64,000 nucleotides of DNA from Metopolophium dirhodum (GCF_019925205.1 NC_083565.1:2957001-3021000); one strand, 5' to 3'. Shown: positions 21,361 through 33,900, counted from the first letter of the stretch. A program made the numbers and translations. The notes: generated by a model not told the origin, from the letters alone.

Positions 21361-22211
21361 ATAAAACATTCTTTTGTATTTAATTTAAATTGTATTCAAT
21401 AAATAAAAAGACAACTCTAATAAACTTCAACTTATTCAAAACTAACAATTTTTTTTTTTAAATTACGTAAATTACGAACCTAAATTGCAAACAAGAAAAT
21501 AATTTTAATTACTGGTTTTTTCGTATAATAATTAGCAATAATAATAATTTAAGTACATATTTAATTTCACTATATGTTCACTAAAATTTGTTTTTTTTAT
21601 GAATAGCTTATCTTGTAACAATATATGGCATCATATAAGTCATAACCATAAACCAATAGAGTTGTTACATTTGAGATACAAACAATGTACAGACAAGAAA
21701 GACAGGTAAGATCCTGTTCAGCGATGTGTCGAATGCACGTTACCAGTACCTGTCAATACATTTGAAATTCTTATCTCAATTCAATGCAATTTCTATAACC
21801 CCTATAGATAACTGCTCGTGCTACTGACGTACACATACTGATTATTTATATCATATATTTCAATGTTATATGATAAATAAAAACAAATTTAAAATTATTA
21901 ACTTTAAATAGTATAGATTTTAGAAAAAATTAAGAACTGAATAATTAAAGAAGATAATACTAAATCGGGAGATCAATAAGTGTCGGCGTTGTTACACAAC
22001 TCAAAATAACAATTTATTATTATATATACTTACCTAATTAATATTAAATTCAAAAATTATAATTTGATTCGTATTTTTTGTACCTATACTGCCTATATTA
22101 TAATACAGTAATTTTATTCCAAACCTAGTGACCCATCTCATTTATTTTTAAATATTTTATTTTTTGATTACTAACAATGTGAAGAAGACATTAATTTTTT
22201 CAAAGTTGTTT
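21361..22211. other. AT-rich spacer
   Basis: No gene or repeat was recognised. Confidence 0.5.
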
Positions 22212-22535
22212 TATATTCTGAGCAGAGCGATACATGTATTGCTTTTACAATGATGTGTGTTTTTTTTTTATTTGTTAGTCTGTCATCGCTCATCACCTTT
22301 TAGAACAAAACCATGCTTTGATCTTCAATACTGATGGAGGTTTATGGTAGGAAATTGGATCTAGTTTGTACTGGGGTATGGATCAAAAGTAAAAAATGCA
22401 CAGTACTTTTAAAAATAATCATGGAAAAAAAATTACGGAAAAAGGGAAAAATTTTCTCAAAACTAGTTTTAGACAAAATTGATTTTATTTTTTTGTTGTA
22501 TTTCAAAGATGTATGTAAAGACTTAAACCACCATT
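22212..22535 (+). mobile_element. family A repeat, truncated copy
   Basis: It starts with ATATTCTGAGCAGAGCGATA and then follows the family A order. Shared blocks are ATTGCTTTTACAATGATGTG, a long T run, CTGTCATCGCTCATCACC, a GGAAATTGGATCTAGTTTGT block, GGTATGGATCAAAAGTAAAA, and a CTCAAAACTAGTTTTAGAC block. Similarity ends near 22,535. Overlapping frames at 22,334-22,603 (+) and 22,342-22,632 (-) are not genes. Confidence 0.75.
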
Positions 22536-23310
22536 TAAATGAGAGTTTATCAAACATTATTTTGACTCTTTTTGTGCTATTGATAGTCATCTTAAATTTT
22601 TGATTTATTGATTGTTTTCTAATTAAAAACATTTTTATTACAAATTAACACATTCGAGTTCCACAAATAAGTCCCAAAGTTACGCTTTTTATAAAACATA
22701 ATATTAAATAAAATATAACTAATCTATTTAAAGTTAATAATTAAGTACCTATAAATGATACCTACACTTATATTATTTCAATAATTACACAACAAATAAC
22801 GATTAGTATTACATGTTGTGGCTTGCATCTTAAATATAATCAAATGTAGTTTATTTGGTATATACTCGTATAACATTATATATATGTATATATAAAGAAC
22901 CATACGTTTTAATGAAGGGAAAACATGGAAACTATTCAAATCAAAGGTTAGGTAAGACTCCATACTATTATATTATTATCGAATAAAGACTTCATATAAC
23001 GTTACGAAACGACATAAGAATACTTAAAACATAATAAATATAGGCACGATTACATAGTACGCACGGTGGTGTACTAATTATGAAAGTTAAATAAAAAAGG
23101 GGGGGAAACCACCCATAAAATTGAATACAATAATAATATAATATAAAATGTATATACTTCAGAAAAACACGAAACGCTCGCTGTAGTAGTAGATGAACTA
23201 CAGTGTAATAAAAAAATAAATACACAAAAACGTGTAGTGCGTATATACAAACCCATATATATAAATATATATATGTGTGTACTGTACATTCGAAAACCTT
23301 ATTATATAAT
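22536..23310. other. AT-rich spacer
   Basis: No gene was seen. Long minus-strand frames at 22,992-23,327 are Tyr-rich, come from ATA/TAT-rich DNA, and lack any recognisable domain. Confidence 0.45.
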
Positions 23311-23514
23311 ATGGCGAACGTACACAAAGCGCGCCCAATACGCGAGTGGTTTGCTAACGAGAAGTCACCGTTTGCCCTCGTGGAATACGCGTCTTGGATT
23401 ACTGTCAGACGTCTTGAATTTTTGTCTATAGAATTTAGAAATAACGCGGCGGCCCAATCGATATCGCACGGTCTGAATACGTGGGCGACGCTGCCTCCAC
23501 CAGCAACGACGTAA
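23311..23514 (+). CDS. possible small ORF, 67 aa, unknown function
   Basis: This frame occupies a sharply bounded GC-richer pocket in AT-rich DNA. It starts at ATGGCGAAC (ATATAATATGG context), ends with TAA at 23,512, and uses mixed codons with many G/C third positions. The peptide begins MANVHKARPIREWF and ends ATLPPPATT. It is soluble and mixed in charge with no signal peptide or membrane segment. I do not recognise it and see no splice sites that would extend it. It could be a small gene, an exon, or a regulatory island that happens to be open. Confidence 0.18.
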   Translation: MANVHKARPIREWFANEKSPFALVEYASWITVRRLEFLSIEFRNNAAAQSISHGLNTWATLPPPATT

Positions 23515-24805
23515 AGAGACGATTAAATAATATTATATAATATAACATAGGTATGTGCATAAAAAAAACAAATTAAAACACAGCCACTAGAAATCGAGTA
23601 TACACGCGTAAAAAATATAAACAGACAGCCGGTTTGGGTTCCGAAGCTTGAAATCGCTGAAAGGAACCCACAGAACAGGAATATGTTTAGGTTATAAGGG
23701 TTGGTTGGCACTTTCAGAAGAAGTTCCCGGGCACGACCCTGCCTGTTGCAGGTAATGGATATTTCCAGGAATATCGAAAACTGGGAAAAATTAAAATTAT
23801 TTCATGTATTATTTTTATTTGTTATCATAGATAATCACATAATATTATCTTGATGCATAATATGTATAATTTTCATGTGTATAATAATACATTAGGTAAT
23901 GCATTGATTCATTAAAATAATTTCAAAATGTATTATGAAATCCTGTTCTATATAGTATACATGATAGTTATTGATCATTAAGGACAGTTAATATTTTTAA
24001 TATAGAAAAAGAGAATACCTATAATACACACTACTCAACTACTGATGAATTATTTTTAAATAATTTTCAGATTCTGAGAATAGAAAAAAAATAAGTTAGG
24101 AAAGCACACTCGACGAGCCTGCTAAAATCCCGGATTCAATAAGCACTACACAGTTTCTAAATCTACGCAATAAACTATAATTCCACAATTTTATATACAA
24201 TTTAAAAATTATATGTTTATCAATCATAGGCCATAGCTATCAACAGTCGTAACTCGTAACTATGTGTTGGTAAGTAGTAACTAACGGACGGACGGACACA
24301 ATAGGGAAATGAGATGTTCAAACTTACGTTTAGAAACCTAAAATATGAGTAAAATCGAATAAAGAGTTAAATAATTTTTTTGTTGATCATTACAGAATTT
24401 ATTGTTATCATAATATAGACTCAGGCATCGGAAAACCACAGAATTATTTTCCGCAGACCTCCAAATATATATCATGGTGTTTAAAATTTTAATTTTGTAT
24501 CTTAAATTGAAATAAATAAAATCGAATCGTGCAGAGTTCGTGACAATTATACTTTTATGAATATATGCTATATGAACTTATCTCACATTGTTATTAAGTT
24601 CTCACCAAATATAAAATATTAGATACGATTAGATGCCGACAAATACAATATAAATATAAATAAATAAATAAATAAATACTTAGGTATCTGGTTATAGTTT
24701 TAGTACCTACAGTTCGTTTTGAAATATGTCAACGTACCATTGTACCACACATCAAATCAATATGAAAGCGGATATAAACGTATTAGCGGGAAAATTTAAC
24801 CTAAA
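23515..24805. other. AT-rich spacer with (AAAT)n
   Basis: No gene was seen. A short (AAAT)n microsatellite lies at 24,658-24,677. GTTGCAG|GTAATGG near 23,748-23,757 has a donor-like look but no associated frame. Confidence 0.5.
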
Positions 24806-26370
24806 AATAAGCGGGTAAGTGGGTGTTATTCTGCTATACAGTAGGTTACAAGTGGGTCACTGTAGTTTGTAATAGATGGTGTCAAATTTAAATCCAATGA
24901 TATAATAATATAATAATATCATTGTATACAAAAAACGATTCAAAGCGGGGGACGGATTGTCAGCCTAGGATATTTTACATTATATTTATATTGTTTTTAT
25001 CGATACAGTAGCCGGTAGGTTGAATTAATATTATTTGCATATTATCATTATAGTTTATCATATCAGTTTCAACTTTTCAATTACCAACGAATAACATTTT
25101 TAAATTACTACAAAATAACAGACTAACGGTTATTTAATAATTTCGTCCAAATATGAACTTAAAATAACTATAAAAAAACAATGTGCATATATTATTTAGA
25201 TTCTTGGTTACAGACTAAACTACTTGTTTTAAAATTTTAATTAGTAGCTATAAAATGTTAACTACTAAACAATTTGTATATTTTCAATTTGATAAATATC
25301 GTCAAAATTTGAACTTTAAATGCTTAAGAAAAAAAAACCGTGCTTTTTTATTTTTAATATTTTTTAACTATTATTGTAACAGTATAATATCAGGAGCCTG
25401 GTAATTGTCAAGCTTTTTTACCCAACAAAAAAAATTTTAAATTGTAAACCGCTTAAAAAGTTAAAACGAGTCAAAATATTTTGAAAATGTTATCAAGTAT
25501 AGAAAATAATAAAATAAATATTTGGTGAAAATTGCAAGTATCTAGGGTTATAAGTTTGAATAAAAACAAAATAAGAAAATCGTTGTATGAGAATTTGTTA
25601 ATTTTCGGGTGAAATCCAATGTAAAACGTCAAACAGTCATAAAAATTTAATGACTTTCCTGTAAAGTTTTTTTTCGTATGTTGAATTTAGGAAAACTTAA
25701 GGGAAATCTTGTATTACACTTTAAAGCTTAGATACAAATAGAACATTTTTTATGAATTTCTAACCACAAACAATTTTCCAATTTTCGTGATTTTAATGAA
25801 TTTTGTCAACATTTTAACTTCAGATGCTCATAAAAAATGATTGTGGATTTACGATCAATTTTTTTTTTTAATTTCCACTAATAACAACTTAAAAGGAACG
25901 TTGTATTACATTTTAAAGTTTTCTTACAGAGCATAAAATATTTTATCGACAATAATTTTAAAAAAACTAATAAAACTAAACATTTTCTCATGTTTATAAA
26001 TAGCTCAAAAAGAGTTGACATATTTCAAAATTGTTGTGGTGTATAGAAAATTATAATATAAAGATTCGCAGAAAATATCATGTATCTACCGTAATTTTTT
26101 TAAGAGTTAAACCAAAAACCAAAATCGATATTGTCAAAAATCTATTTTTCATAAAAATTCTCGTTTTTTGTAATTTTTTTTTTTTTTTGACCTTTTTTTG
26201 ACCTATCGTACCAACTACATTCACTATTCCGCCAGTTAAGATACTGAAGTTTAAAATCGAAGCATTATTTTGATTACTTATCGTGTACACAACAACAAAT
26301 TATATATATAAAAAAATAACATATCATATTGTAAAATCAATACATTCACTGCTTCGCTCAGAATCTAAAA
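24806..26370 (-). mobile_element. family A repeat, full-length older copy
   Basis: Both ends are present. The B end at the left contains GGGTAAGTGGGTGTTATTCT and GTAGGTTACAAGTGGGTCAC. The A end at the right is GCTTCGCTCAGAATCTAAAA. The order matches the copies at 44.8-47.8 kb throughout: AAAACGATTC and GTCAGCCTA near the B end, TTTGAACTTTAAATGCTTAA, TTTTTTACCCAACAAA, AAAAAGAGTTGACATATTTC, AACCAAAAACCAAAATCGAT, then CAATACATTCACTGCTTCG. There is no coding capacity. It is clearly more diverged than the pair at 44.8 kb. I find no clear terminal inverted repeats or target duplication, so the class is open. Confidence 0.8.
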
Positions 26371-27732
26371 TCTTATTATAAAAAAAAAAATAGAAACTAA
26401 ATATTTATTTCCTTTGACTTTTTGCATTCAAGAATAAATTATTTAATTAGTTTTGTATAATTTTCATGGGAAAAATGTAGAGTCCAGATTACCGATTCCG
26501 CCAGAACAGGTACAAAATATTATACAATATATCCAAAATGAAAACTAGTGTTTTATTTTTTAATATTTAAAGTAGTATATCTAAATGGTTTTTAAATTTA
26601 AATTTAGCAAAAACTTGAATATTAAAATTAAATACACCATTTTTTAGCCTTAAGATGCGTTAAATTAAATTTGTTTCAGCAGTTGGTTTACGATTTCCGT
26701 GAATGCATGAGTGTTCCGGGGAACTGCCCATCCCAAAACGCATAATACATTTTTTCATTAGGTAATATTATAATACTATTTCAGTAGGTGGAAATAGCTT
26801 AACTATTTTAATATTTAATAAATAAATTGATGGTAGGTGTAAGTATAAGATAAAATAATCGGCATTGATTTTTTCGTCTCATATTTACATTTTAATAATC
26901 CCAATTTCGTACTTTCGAATATACCTACTACCGGTATTCACTAAAACTATATTGAAACGGAATCATTTTTTTCTGTGGATTTAAGAACCGAAATCGAAAT
27001 CGGTAACTAAAAAATTAAGTTTTGAAATATAAGTAAGTCCTATATAAGCCGGAACCGGAACCGAAAAAAACTATAAAGGTTCTCCCAAGCTTGGGACGAC
27101 CAACACGCACGCACACGAAGAATTTCCGGCTTTTTCGGTCTACCGATTCGCCGGGATAGAGGGTATGACAGATTTATATATATATATATCGATGCGGTCA
27201 TAGGTATATAACGTGCATATATATACCATACATAATGTGTAATGTTTATGTATATATATATATCTCATATATATGCGTGTACATATATATATGTGGAGTG
27301 CGAAGAGATTGAGAGACGATCGACGAAATAATTCGACGTACGCCGCGAGGGCTCCTGCCGGTTAAAGTAGGGAGGTGAGCGGGGGTGGACTTCGATATCT
27401 TATTATTCGATCTAGCGGAAGAACACATTTATATATATATATTCGGCGGAAGTCACGAAATCAAAACTGAAAGGGACGGTAAACACGTACACACGCGTAT
27501 AATATGCATATACGTGCATATTGTACGACGATAAAAAGCAGACGTTCGAAGGAGCGTGACGGGCTGCGGAGGGACTAATGGGGCCTGGTCGGTCGGTCGG
27601 AAGAGTCTGAGATTATTTTGGTGTACGATTTTTCGGGAATTATAAGCGAAGTGATTCACTGAGTAGCGTCCGAGTCGAGTATTCCGCGACCACGGTCAAA
27701 AATCACAATCGTCCAAATACCTAAAATTATAA
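26371..27732. other. spacer with GC-rich pocket 27,290-27,710
   Basis: No gene was seen. AT-rich to 27,090, then TA-type microsatellites (27,175-27,300). A CpG-rich pocket follows, containing GACGATCGACGAAATAATTC, CGTACGCCGCGAGGGC and GGTCGGTCGGTCGG. It lies about 1.2 kb upstream of the candidate first exon at 28.9 kb and could be part of its control region. Two minus frames across it (27,246-27,428; 27,453-27,659) match nothing known. Confidence 0.4.
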
Positions 27733-28024
27733 TATACAGGATGATTCGCCAAGCATGATGCTCACCCCCATTTTTTCATTTAATATTGAATTTATTTGAA
27801 TCCTAACTTTCAAGTATAATAATTATATTTTATAGGACCATCATTTTAATAACAGAAGTTTTTTTTCGCCTTGTACAGGATAATCCAAAAATGGTTTAAA
27901 CAATATAAGTATTTCAAAAATATTAAAACGTATCCTTACAAATTACAGAAATCATAATTTTAATAAATTCATTATTAAAGGAAAACATGGGAGTGTGAGA
28001 ATATTTGGTGAATCACCCTGTATA
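27733..28024. mobile_element. MITE with about 44-bp inverted termini, TA-flanked
   Basis: The left end reads TATACAGGATGATTCGCC and the right end, read inward from 28,024, TATACAGGGTGATTCACC. The similarity continues inward for roughly 44 bases (CTCACCCCCATTTTTTC against CTCACACTCCCATGTTTTC). Outer TA dinucleotides and ACAGGGTG ends suggest a Tc1/mariner-like MITE. The interior is non-coding, with an extra GTACAGGATAATCC echo of the terminus near 27,875. Confidence 0.75.
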
Positions 28025-28734
28025 CCTAATAATTGTATCACCGCCGCAGATAGTTTCTATAATTGAGGCACAGAGTGTAATATTGCAACTTTAAATATAT
28101 AGATAGTTCCTTAATAATGATAATTTACGGATATATAAATTTACAATATATATAATGTAAGTACATAATTATCACTGGAAATAGCGTATGTTGTTGACAT
28201 CATATTTTTCTTTTTTAATTTGACCTATGACAGCTGAAGCTATATTGGCTAAAATATTGAACTATAATTTCCAACACACGCAAAATACATTAGGTATACA
28301 GGAATCTTACATTAAAATTCGCTTTTTTTTAAATATTATATTTTTTTTCGGAATAACTAAAAAAAAAATAATAAACCTTATAATATTATATATTACATTA
28401 TAATTGTTTTCACATTTAATGTATCGTGTATTTTTAAAAAAAAGTCCCGATATAAAAAAGCAAAAATTACATACAAATATTAGGTATAACCAGGAACTAA
28501 TAATTACCTAATAATTATAGACTTGTAAAAGTAATCATTGCAGCTGAAAAATATATATTATACATTATAGTATAGGTAGCGTCAAATGATTGAATTGTAT
28601 TGTCTTTTTTTTAAGTACATAATATAATTTTCAGGGCATTTCGATACGGGATCTTTTTTTTTTTTGAGGATTTTTATAGAGCTGAGATACCCGAACTCTG
28701 ATTACTATTATCATAAGAATAGGACTGCGTGGGA
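28025..28734. other. AT-rich spacer
   Basis: No gene or repeat was recognised. Confidence 0.5.
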
Positions 28735-29306
28735 CGTCGTGCGTGTGCGGGAGAGAAGATTCGGCGGCGGTTAGGACTGCAGATCGGCGGCGGGTGGAGG
28801 AGCGTTGTCGGTCGTCCGACTATTGTGCGCGGGCAAGACTGCTGCTACCTCCGCCGCCTGCGCCTCCGCTGACGTTTGCGGTGACGGCGGCGCGGTGGTG
28901 GCGCTGGAAGCAGGGCGGCAGAGGGTGCCAAGCGGCTCGGCTCCCTTCGCCGCTATCAGTATTCAGTTGTTCCGGTCGAGCTTTACGCGTCGCACGCGCC
29001 CAGACGGTGTGCGCCATCGTCGTTGTCGTCATCTATCGTGGTCGTGGTCGTGGTCGATACCGCTCCGTTTTGGTTAAGTTTCCTCTCGTTCATCTTTTGC
29101 GTTTTGTTTTTTCCTCCCGTATATCGACCGCCAGTACGCTATTATCGTCCCCCTTCCTTATTCCGCTGAAGTAAACGATACTAATTATTACTATCATCAT
29201 CATCATCAACCGCATTATTAATTTTCAGTAACCCGTTAAACATTTGCCAACGACTCTCCGAAGTCCCGATGTGACGGTCGCCGACTAGTTTGCTTTTTTA
29301 CTGCAG
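28735..29306 (+). promoter_or_regulatory. candidate CpG-rich promoter and non-coding first exon
   Basis: This is the most GC- and CpG-rich stretch of the first half of the window. Within it, TATCAGTATTCAGTTGTTCC (28,954-28,973) holds two overlapping matches to the arthropod initiator TCAGT, giving a possible start at 28,958 or 28,965. At 29,304-29,312 CAG|GTACGG is a fair splice donor that would end an untranslated exon of about 340 bases. The same spot (TTTTTTACTGCAG|G) could instead be an acceptor, so the direction of splicing is uncertain. No TATA box or matched downstream promoter element was found. The 143-codon frame 28,743-29,174 starts from GTG, is Arg/Ser/Pro-rich and is explained by GC content. 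If real, the gene's coding exons lie beyond what I can recognise. Confidence 0.4.
29036..29058 (+). repeat. (GTGGTC)n short tandem repeat
   Basis: GTGGTCGTGGTCGTGGTC lies inside the candidate first exon, about 3.5 units of 6 bases. It is short and probably transcribed as untranslated sequence. Confidence 0.8.
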
Positions 29307-30636
29307 GTACGGTATTTGAAATAAAAATTAGTAAAAAAAAGTGTATTTCCACCGTGTTTACGGTTTGACTATGGTTAACTAACCTAACCTACTAAGGTCG
29401 TGTAAATATAACAATTTATTACAATGATTAAAGACAATAGTGTGTTCGCTTGATTTAATATCGATAGTAGCACTAATATAAAATATAAGTTTCGGACAAG
29501 TAAAATTTTTTTTTTCTTTATTGTAACTAGACGCTGAAATTCATTGTACCTACTATGATCATCTTAATAGAATAACGGTACCGATCTATTGCATTGGATT
29601 ATATCCAAAAATCGTTTTCAAATCTGCTATACTATTAATCGTTAAAATATCTAACCACCAAGCACTAACGTCACTGTGGTTATTTGACAACGGTGGCTTT
29701 TGCACACAGTAATATATTATACGCCGTTCTCATTTAATCATTTCTTATACATTATTTAATAGCATTACAAATATTTGATCAACCCAAAATTCCTTACATA
29801 ACATTACCCATCGATTTCCCCCAATCGAGTTCAGTTTTATGTAATACACATTTTCTATATTATTATTTAATAACCTATCAATATTCTAATAACGAATGAA
29901 AAAATAAAATTTCGACGAAATATACAACCACTATAATTAACACTATTGTTTAAAGGTGTATACACTGTAAAGTAGATATACTGTATATCTAAATCATTAT
30001 ATCATTTATTTTATTTTAATTCACCTGTAATATGTTATTCAGAAGATATTTCAAGCAACCTTAGAATAAGAAACAATTAAAAAAAAAAAATAATTGCTAT
30101 TAATAATATTGTTCAAAAATTACTCTGAGAAAACAATTAGCAAATGGCGAGTTGTAGCCATTTCAGAAATCAAGGGTTCTCCCCCATATAGGAGCCAATT
30201 TCTAGATTACCACCTGGGCTATTCCCTAAAGAGAAATTACTTCAAGTACCTACATTAATATATCTTCATCATAGGTGTTCTGTTTTTTTATCAAAAAAGT
30301 TTCCTAAACTAAAACTTCCGTTCATATTTTTGTGTAAATACGGATACGATACATTATTTAACTACAAATTCAATTCTGTAGATATTAAAACTAAACATTT
30401 ATATTATTTTGTGTGATAATATACATTTTCAATTATATCTTAAAATCTTCTTATGTCGTAGTACCTCCGCTAGGAGGCTTCTAAAATTGGTTTGATCTGC
30501 CTTTTTATTTTTATTTTAACTTTTATTTACCATCAATTGTTCTTATTGTTCTCTTTTTTGTAATAGATTCAATAAAAACTTTTAAACCAAAAAAATATCC
30601 TAAAACACCTACTTGTTAAAGTAAATATTATTTTAA
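29307..30636. other. AT-rich spacer or intron
   Basis: No coding exon was recognised. A CCCCCATATAGG patch lies at 30,182 within otherwise AT-rich DNA. Confidence 0.45.
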
Positions 30637-31450
30637 TATTTATTTATTTATTTATTTATTTATTTTGGACCTAGGTTTAATTTCAAAATAAAATTCAGTA
30701 TTAGATTTACAAAACTAATAACTAAGTGACAACAAGTTGAACAAAAGAAAGATATTTGAACATTTTATGTGGTACACTTAATTATATAGGTACTAACAAG
30801 AAGAATACAATAAAGAAAATAATAAAAATAAAAGAAAATATAAAATAAAAAGTAATAACAAGAATAATAAGATATTTATAAAAAAAAAACAAAATCAGAA
30901 TCAACGGAGTTACTATTATATAATAGATTATTAATAGGGGAGTTAAGTATGTAACTGAGGGAAGAATGAGTTGTATACAAATATAAAATAAACAGGAGTC
31001 TCTCTTATTATGAAGATTAACTTTATTTTTATAAGACTTAAATAAATAAGAATCATCTATTTTGTTATTTAATAATTTGTTTTTTTTAATAATAAAAGAA
31101 TTTTTCCTGCGATCTTTTGAAGAATTGTGATTTAAAAATGTACTTATGTTATCATAATCAGAATGAGCTGTTCCCGTAATATTTTATTTAAAACCAATAC
31201 ATCGAAAAATGTGTTTTTAACGCTTCAATTTGATTGAAAATAAGAATAATATTGAAGTCACAAATAATTGTTGCATATTCTAAATAAGACCTGACAATGG
31301 AAGTGGAAAGACATATTTTATGGTGAAAAAATCGTTAAAAGAAGAACAATAATTATGCATGTTAAGGCCAAACATAGATAATGCTTTATTTTTAATAGTG
31401 ATAAATAATAATACGATGGGAGAATATTATGAAATGTGTTATTTTTCATT
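30637..31450 (-). pseudogene. non-LTR retrotransposon 3' end, decayed reverse-transcriptase tail
   Basis: On the minus strand, near 31,396-31,280, the frame reads KALSMFGLN and continues to SSFNDFFTIKYVF, where a Jockey-type reverse transcriptase has its K-x-LGF-x-KR...CSEF-x-D...TLK-x-LY segment. A TAG replaces the next residue before NMQ, while a neighbouring frame continues LEYAT-like. Further downstream come a KRS...KN-like basic stretch and RDSCLFYICIQ, matching the R(S/N)-x-x-LFYIP ending of such proteins. The 3' end runs into (AAAT)n on the minus strand, seen as (ATTT)n at 30,638-30,666, the sort of tail these elements leave on insertion. Several stops and frame shifts show it is inactive. 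Confidence 0.65.
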
Positions 31451-31951
31451 TTAAGACAGAGATATACTGTTAAACATTGAAATAAGTATTTTAAATTTTA
31501 ATTATTGACAGATTTACTTAAAATAAATTAAAATGCATCTAGATACTAGTAAAATGTAATTTACTTGTATATTTACACGTAAAATCTTGATTTCACTATA
31601 CAATTTTAGTTTTTTTTATGTAATTCAATTAATACTAATCATAGAAATGTGAAACACACTACTTTTACTTAAATTATCATTTGATAAGTTCAATGAAGTT
31701 TTCAAAATATTTTTACTAATTTTAGGCTATACTTAAAAATTAAAGACATTTAATATTTTTTTGAATTTTTTAAATTTTTATTTTATAAATGTTGATAAAA
31801 AATGTTTGAGTTGATAAAAATGCTTGATTTGACAATTTAATACAAGGTTCTTCATAAATCGTTACTCCCGAAACCTTATAATCTTATAATCTATAATCAT
31901 ATAATAATATAAGTGCAATTTTAAATGCATAGAAATTTTAAGATAGTGCCT

Positions 31952-31953
<2 letters not shown>
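31451..31953. other. AT-rich spacer
   Basis: Nothing recognised. Confidence 0.5.

Positions 31954-31982
<29 letters not shown>
31954..31982 (+). repeat. (AG)14 microsatellite
   Basis: An uninterrupted AG/GA run of about 29 bases. GAGA-type runs can bind GAGA-factor-like proteins in insects, but no promoter signal is near it. Confidence 0.95.
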
Positions 31983-31984
<2 letters not shown>

Positions 31985-32254
31985 CACATTTCCTAGCTAA
32001 CAGGTTGTGACACAGTATGCTTTTTTTTTAGACATTATGATATTGATTCTAATACAATTTGTTGAGTTTAAAGATAAAGATATAGCTTATACCGTATTCT
32101 ACAGTATTTACTATTTATAAACAATGGTATTATAATAATTTGTCGTAAAATAAATTACAATAAAAGCAATATATAGGTATGATAAAAATGTATACTTATT
32201 ACATAGTTATATAGACTGACGAAATTTTTTTTCATTCCAATTTAATGATTATTA

Positions 32255-32345
32255 TCTTTGAATTCAAATTTAACACGTTCCTTACAGTAACCTATTGAAT
32301 TACGAGATATACTCGACTTTTACAGTGCATCAGAGTGGTTATTTA
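32255..32345 (+). mobile_element. family A repeat, B-end scrap
   Basis: TTGAATTCAAATTTAACACG, then TTCCTTACAGTAACC and ACAGTGCATCAGAG, mirror the segment at 46,017-46,080 (TTGAATTCAAATTTAACACT, TCCTTTACAGTGACC, TACAGCAGAGC). It is short and diverged. Confidence 0.5.
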
Positions 32346-33900
32346 CTTACTTGCATGGCATGTACTGAGTACTTGCGTCCACCTTTTTGATTTAAAATCG
32401 TATTACGTTGCTCGTTGTTACTATTTTGATATAATAAAAACATTTGGGCTTATTGGATAATATTGTCTGATGTATAATAGGGCCTAGGCCCCTGAAATAA
32501 TAAATAAAAAATTATTAACTATTTGTTTTGGTTTTTTTATACATTTACTTTTTTTATTGTATGCCGTTATTATTTTGTTGGACGGAATTATTATCTAAAC
32601 AAGTGACATTTTTAACTTCGATAATAGTATTAGATTAATACCCACTATTTATTTGTATGACAAAAAATAATTCAATATTTACCGAGATCAACACTGATTA
32701 TCTCTTGAAAAGTGCAAAAAATAAAATAAAAAATAACCATTAGATTATAGTTTTGAAAAAAAAATAGTCTTATTTAAGTTGAAAAATGAATTGAATAATT
32801 GTTATGTGCTTGGAAAATAAATGATTTTGACGGGTGTGAATGATTGTTGTATGAATGGTTTTTCGTTGTTTACCCGTTTTAATTGAATATTGAAGCATTA
32901 GGTACAACTGACTTTCATAAAAACAATCATGCTATTTATCCAATTTATTACCAATACTTAATAGATTTATCCTACTATAATATTATTATAATGTAAACCA
33001 CATACAGAGCGTTGGCATTATTAATGCAATAATAGCAATAAGTTTATAAACTTCAATAGTTTAAGACTTTAATATTAATTACCCAGCAGACTTCATTAGC
33101 ATAAAATTGAATAATAACAGCTAAAATCGTTGTCGTGAAATAAACGACAATTTATAATAATATTATGCGCGTCGCATATAGGTAAATGTTTGCATTATTT
33201 TGATTTACGGGATTCGGATTAATGCGAATCGTCTGGCGCTAGTATTTTACAACACGCCTATTTAATATTATATACCCGTTCGCTGTATTTTCTCCCTCAC
33301 ATTATCAGTCGATAACGTGATATTGGAAACTTAAACATTGTATTATTACCGTCAACAAATTGAATAAGACTGCTCGAGTGTTCGGGATACAAATGGCGTT
33401 CGTAAACATATCATCCGGTCTAATTACAAACAACTCGCGTGGGAGTTACATATATTGTGTACCTACATAATATATACCTATACATGTCTACCTTTGGCTA
33501 AATGATAAATAATAAAATGGCACTACTCGGCATCGGCGATGTCGGCGGTGAATCGTAGTATGAATCTATAAACCGTTCTAATATTACCTACATATGAAGC
33601 AGTATAATGTAGTCGTGTAATTTATTTTATAAAATAACCTTAAAACACTACCATTAATCCGTTCTGAAAAATCACTTTTTTAGACGACGGTTGAGTTTTC
33701 TTTTGGTTGTCGTTGTTATTTAAATTTTGTAAGGTGAAACAAAACACCACTTGCAAATAAATAAATCGCGAAAATAATATCGTTTTGGCTGTTAGTTTTA
33801 AACGAAATTTACTGAAATTATTTTATTGTATATCAAATCACTGAAAATATTATGTTGTGAACACTTTTAGTGAAAGGCATCGGTGGAATCGTCTCAAAAA
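32346..33900. other. AT-rich spacer
   Basis: No gene was seen. Confidence 0.5.

Noticed and set aside
28743..29174. 143-codon plus frame
   Set aside because: Non-ATG start, Arg/Pro/Ser-rich, several competing frames of similar length. Explained by high GC in a promoter-like island.
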